Part shown: piece by piece, positions 63,783 to 64,000 of the stretch
Layout of the letters: each line of letters opens with the position of its first letter
Position numbering within the stretch: position 1 is the first letter of the stretch
NCBI GenBank assembly: GCA_039029135.1
Contig: JBCCGT010000004.1
Location: 1-64,000, forward strand
DNA from: JALZVT01 sp039029135
Lineage (GTDB): Bacteria > Pseudomonadota > Gammaproteobacteria > Pseudomonadales > Azotimanducaceae
Direction: 5' to 3'
Length of the DNA stretch: 64,000 bases
Made by a program: the position numbers and the translations under genes
The notes under the pieces: model-generated
Told to the model about the DNA's origin: nothing
What the model saw: only the letters and a program-made list of their open reading frames with translations
Databases searched by the model: none

Positions 63783-64000
63783 GGGCGCTTGATCCGATAC
63801 TTGGCCAGCAGCTCGTCGCGATAGGCCGCGTTGGCCGCGCTGCGGCGATCGCTCAGCAGATCGTTCGCGACCCGCGCCTTGATCGCCTCGAGTTCGGGTA
63901 CATAGCTGTCAGCCCGGCCGCTGATGTAGACGAGATGCTGGCCGTAGGCCGACGCCACCGGCTGGCTCCAACGTAGCGGCCGCACGCCGGGCAGGGCGGC
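63779..64000 (-). CDS. Partial peptidyl-prolyl isomerase (PpiC-like), C-terminal end
   Basis: The frame is open to the right edge; the last 73 residues are visible. GVRPLRWSQPVASAYGQHLV followed by YISGRADSYVPELEAIKARV and AYRDELLAKYRIKRP matches the end of the parvulin-type periplasmic isomerases that accompany two-domain HupE proteins. The catalytic parvulin core would be outside the window. It overlaps the HupE start by 4 bases (ATGA), making it the first visible gene of the HupE / DUF924 / LOG chain. Confidence 0.7.
   Translation of the reverse strand, partial: AALPGVRPLRWSQPVASAYGQHLVYISGRADSYVPELEAIKARVANDLLSDRRSAANAAYRDELLAKYRIKRP

Overview
This window is high-GC DNA from a Gram-negative bacterium, most likely a gammaproteobacterium and possibly an uncultured marine heterotroph. 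The evidence is an LPS export permease pair (LptF/LptG), a TonB-dependent receptor, two outer-membrane lipoproteins, a HupE-type membrane protein with a periplasmic prolyl isomerase, a valine catabolic operon and a bacterial PEP carboxylase. Genus-level placement cannot be made from the sequence alone. Genes are dense, many adjacent ones overlap by 4 bases (ATGA, GTGA or TTGA), and ribosome binding sites are commonly GGGGAG-like. No tRNA, rRNA, CRISPR array or intact insertion sequence was seen.

Layout. 1-8.3 kb: tail of a DUF6090-like gene, MaoC hydratase plus NhaC antiporter, membrane protein plus cupin, nucleotidyltransferase, HIT protein, an LptA-like protein divergent from lptF-lptG across a 12-base repeat array, and a chorismate-lyase-like protein. 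8.3-12.6 kb: GST, PEP carboxylase, metallophosphoesterase. 12.6-16.1 kb: an operon of CDP-alcohol phosphotransferase, a degenerate nucleotidyltransferase-like protein and a lipid or polysaccharide flippase. 16.2-20.4 kb: LuxR regulator, TonB receptor, alpha/beta hydrolase. 20.4-24.2 kb: valine and isobutyrate catabolism (mmsA, acyl-CoA dehydrogenase, mmsB). 24.4-31.1 kb: double-domain CoA transferase, amino acid racemase, GH2 hydrolase, D-aminoacylase. 31.2-33.4 kb: GST, DUF1330, class IV aminotransferase. 33.5-39.2 kb: an operon that looks like bacterial sphingolipid synthesis (acyl-AMP ligase, CerR-like reductase, ACP, serine-palmitoyltransferase-like enzyme, MATE exporter). 40.1-44.1 kb: DUF169, hydrolase, methyltransferase, acyl-CoA dehydrogenase.

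44.1-48.3 kb is a lower-GC patch that holds the most novel-looking system: three genes in overlapping frames. They encode a small unknown protein, a nucleoside-deoxyribosyltransferase-like domain fused to a macro domain, and a TIR domain fused to a TIGR03032-type domain. TIR plus macro resembles the logic of type II Thoeris, where a TIR enzyme makes an ADP-ribose-based signal read by a macro-domain effector. The domain partners here differ, so this is a candidate new NAD/ADP-ribose signalling (possibly anti-phage) system. Defence function is inference only.

48.3-64 kb: thioesterase, a paired di-haem-motif lipoprotein and beta-helix lipoprotein, a thioredoxin-like two-domain protein, an outer-membrane barrel, and a selenoprotein gene. 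In that last gene an in-frame UGA gives a UGSC motif followed at once by a SECIS-like hairpin, so a naive annotation would split it in two. Then come an SDR, alanine dehydrogenase, a saccharopine-dehydrogenase-like reductase, a GPH transporter, a zinc metallopeptidase (with a 39-base duplication at the transporter/peptidase junction), ArgE-like deacetylase, and a tightly overlapped LOG / DUF924 / HupE / PpiC operon running off the right edge.
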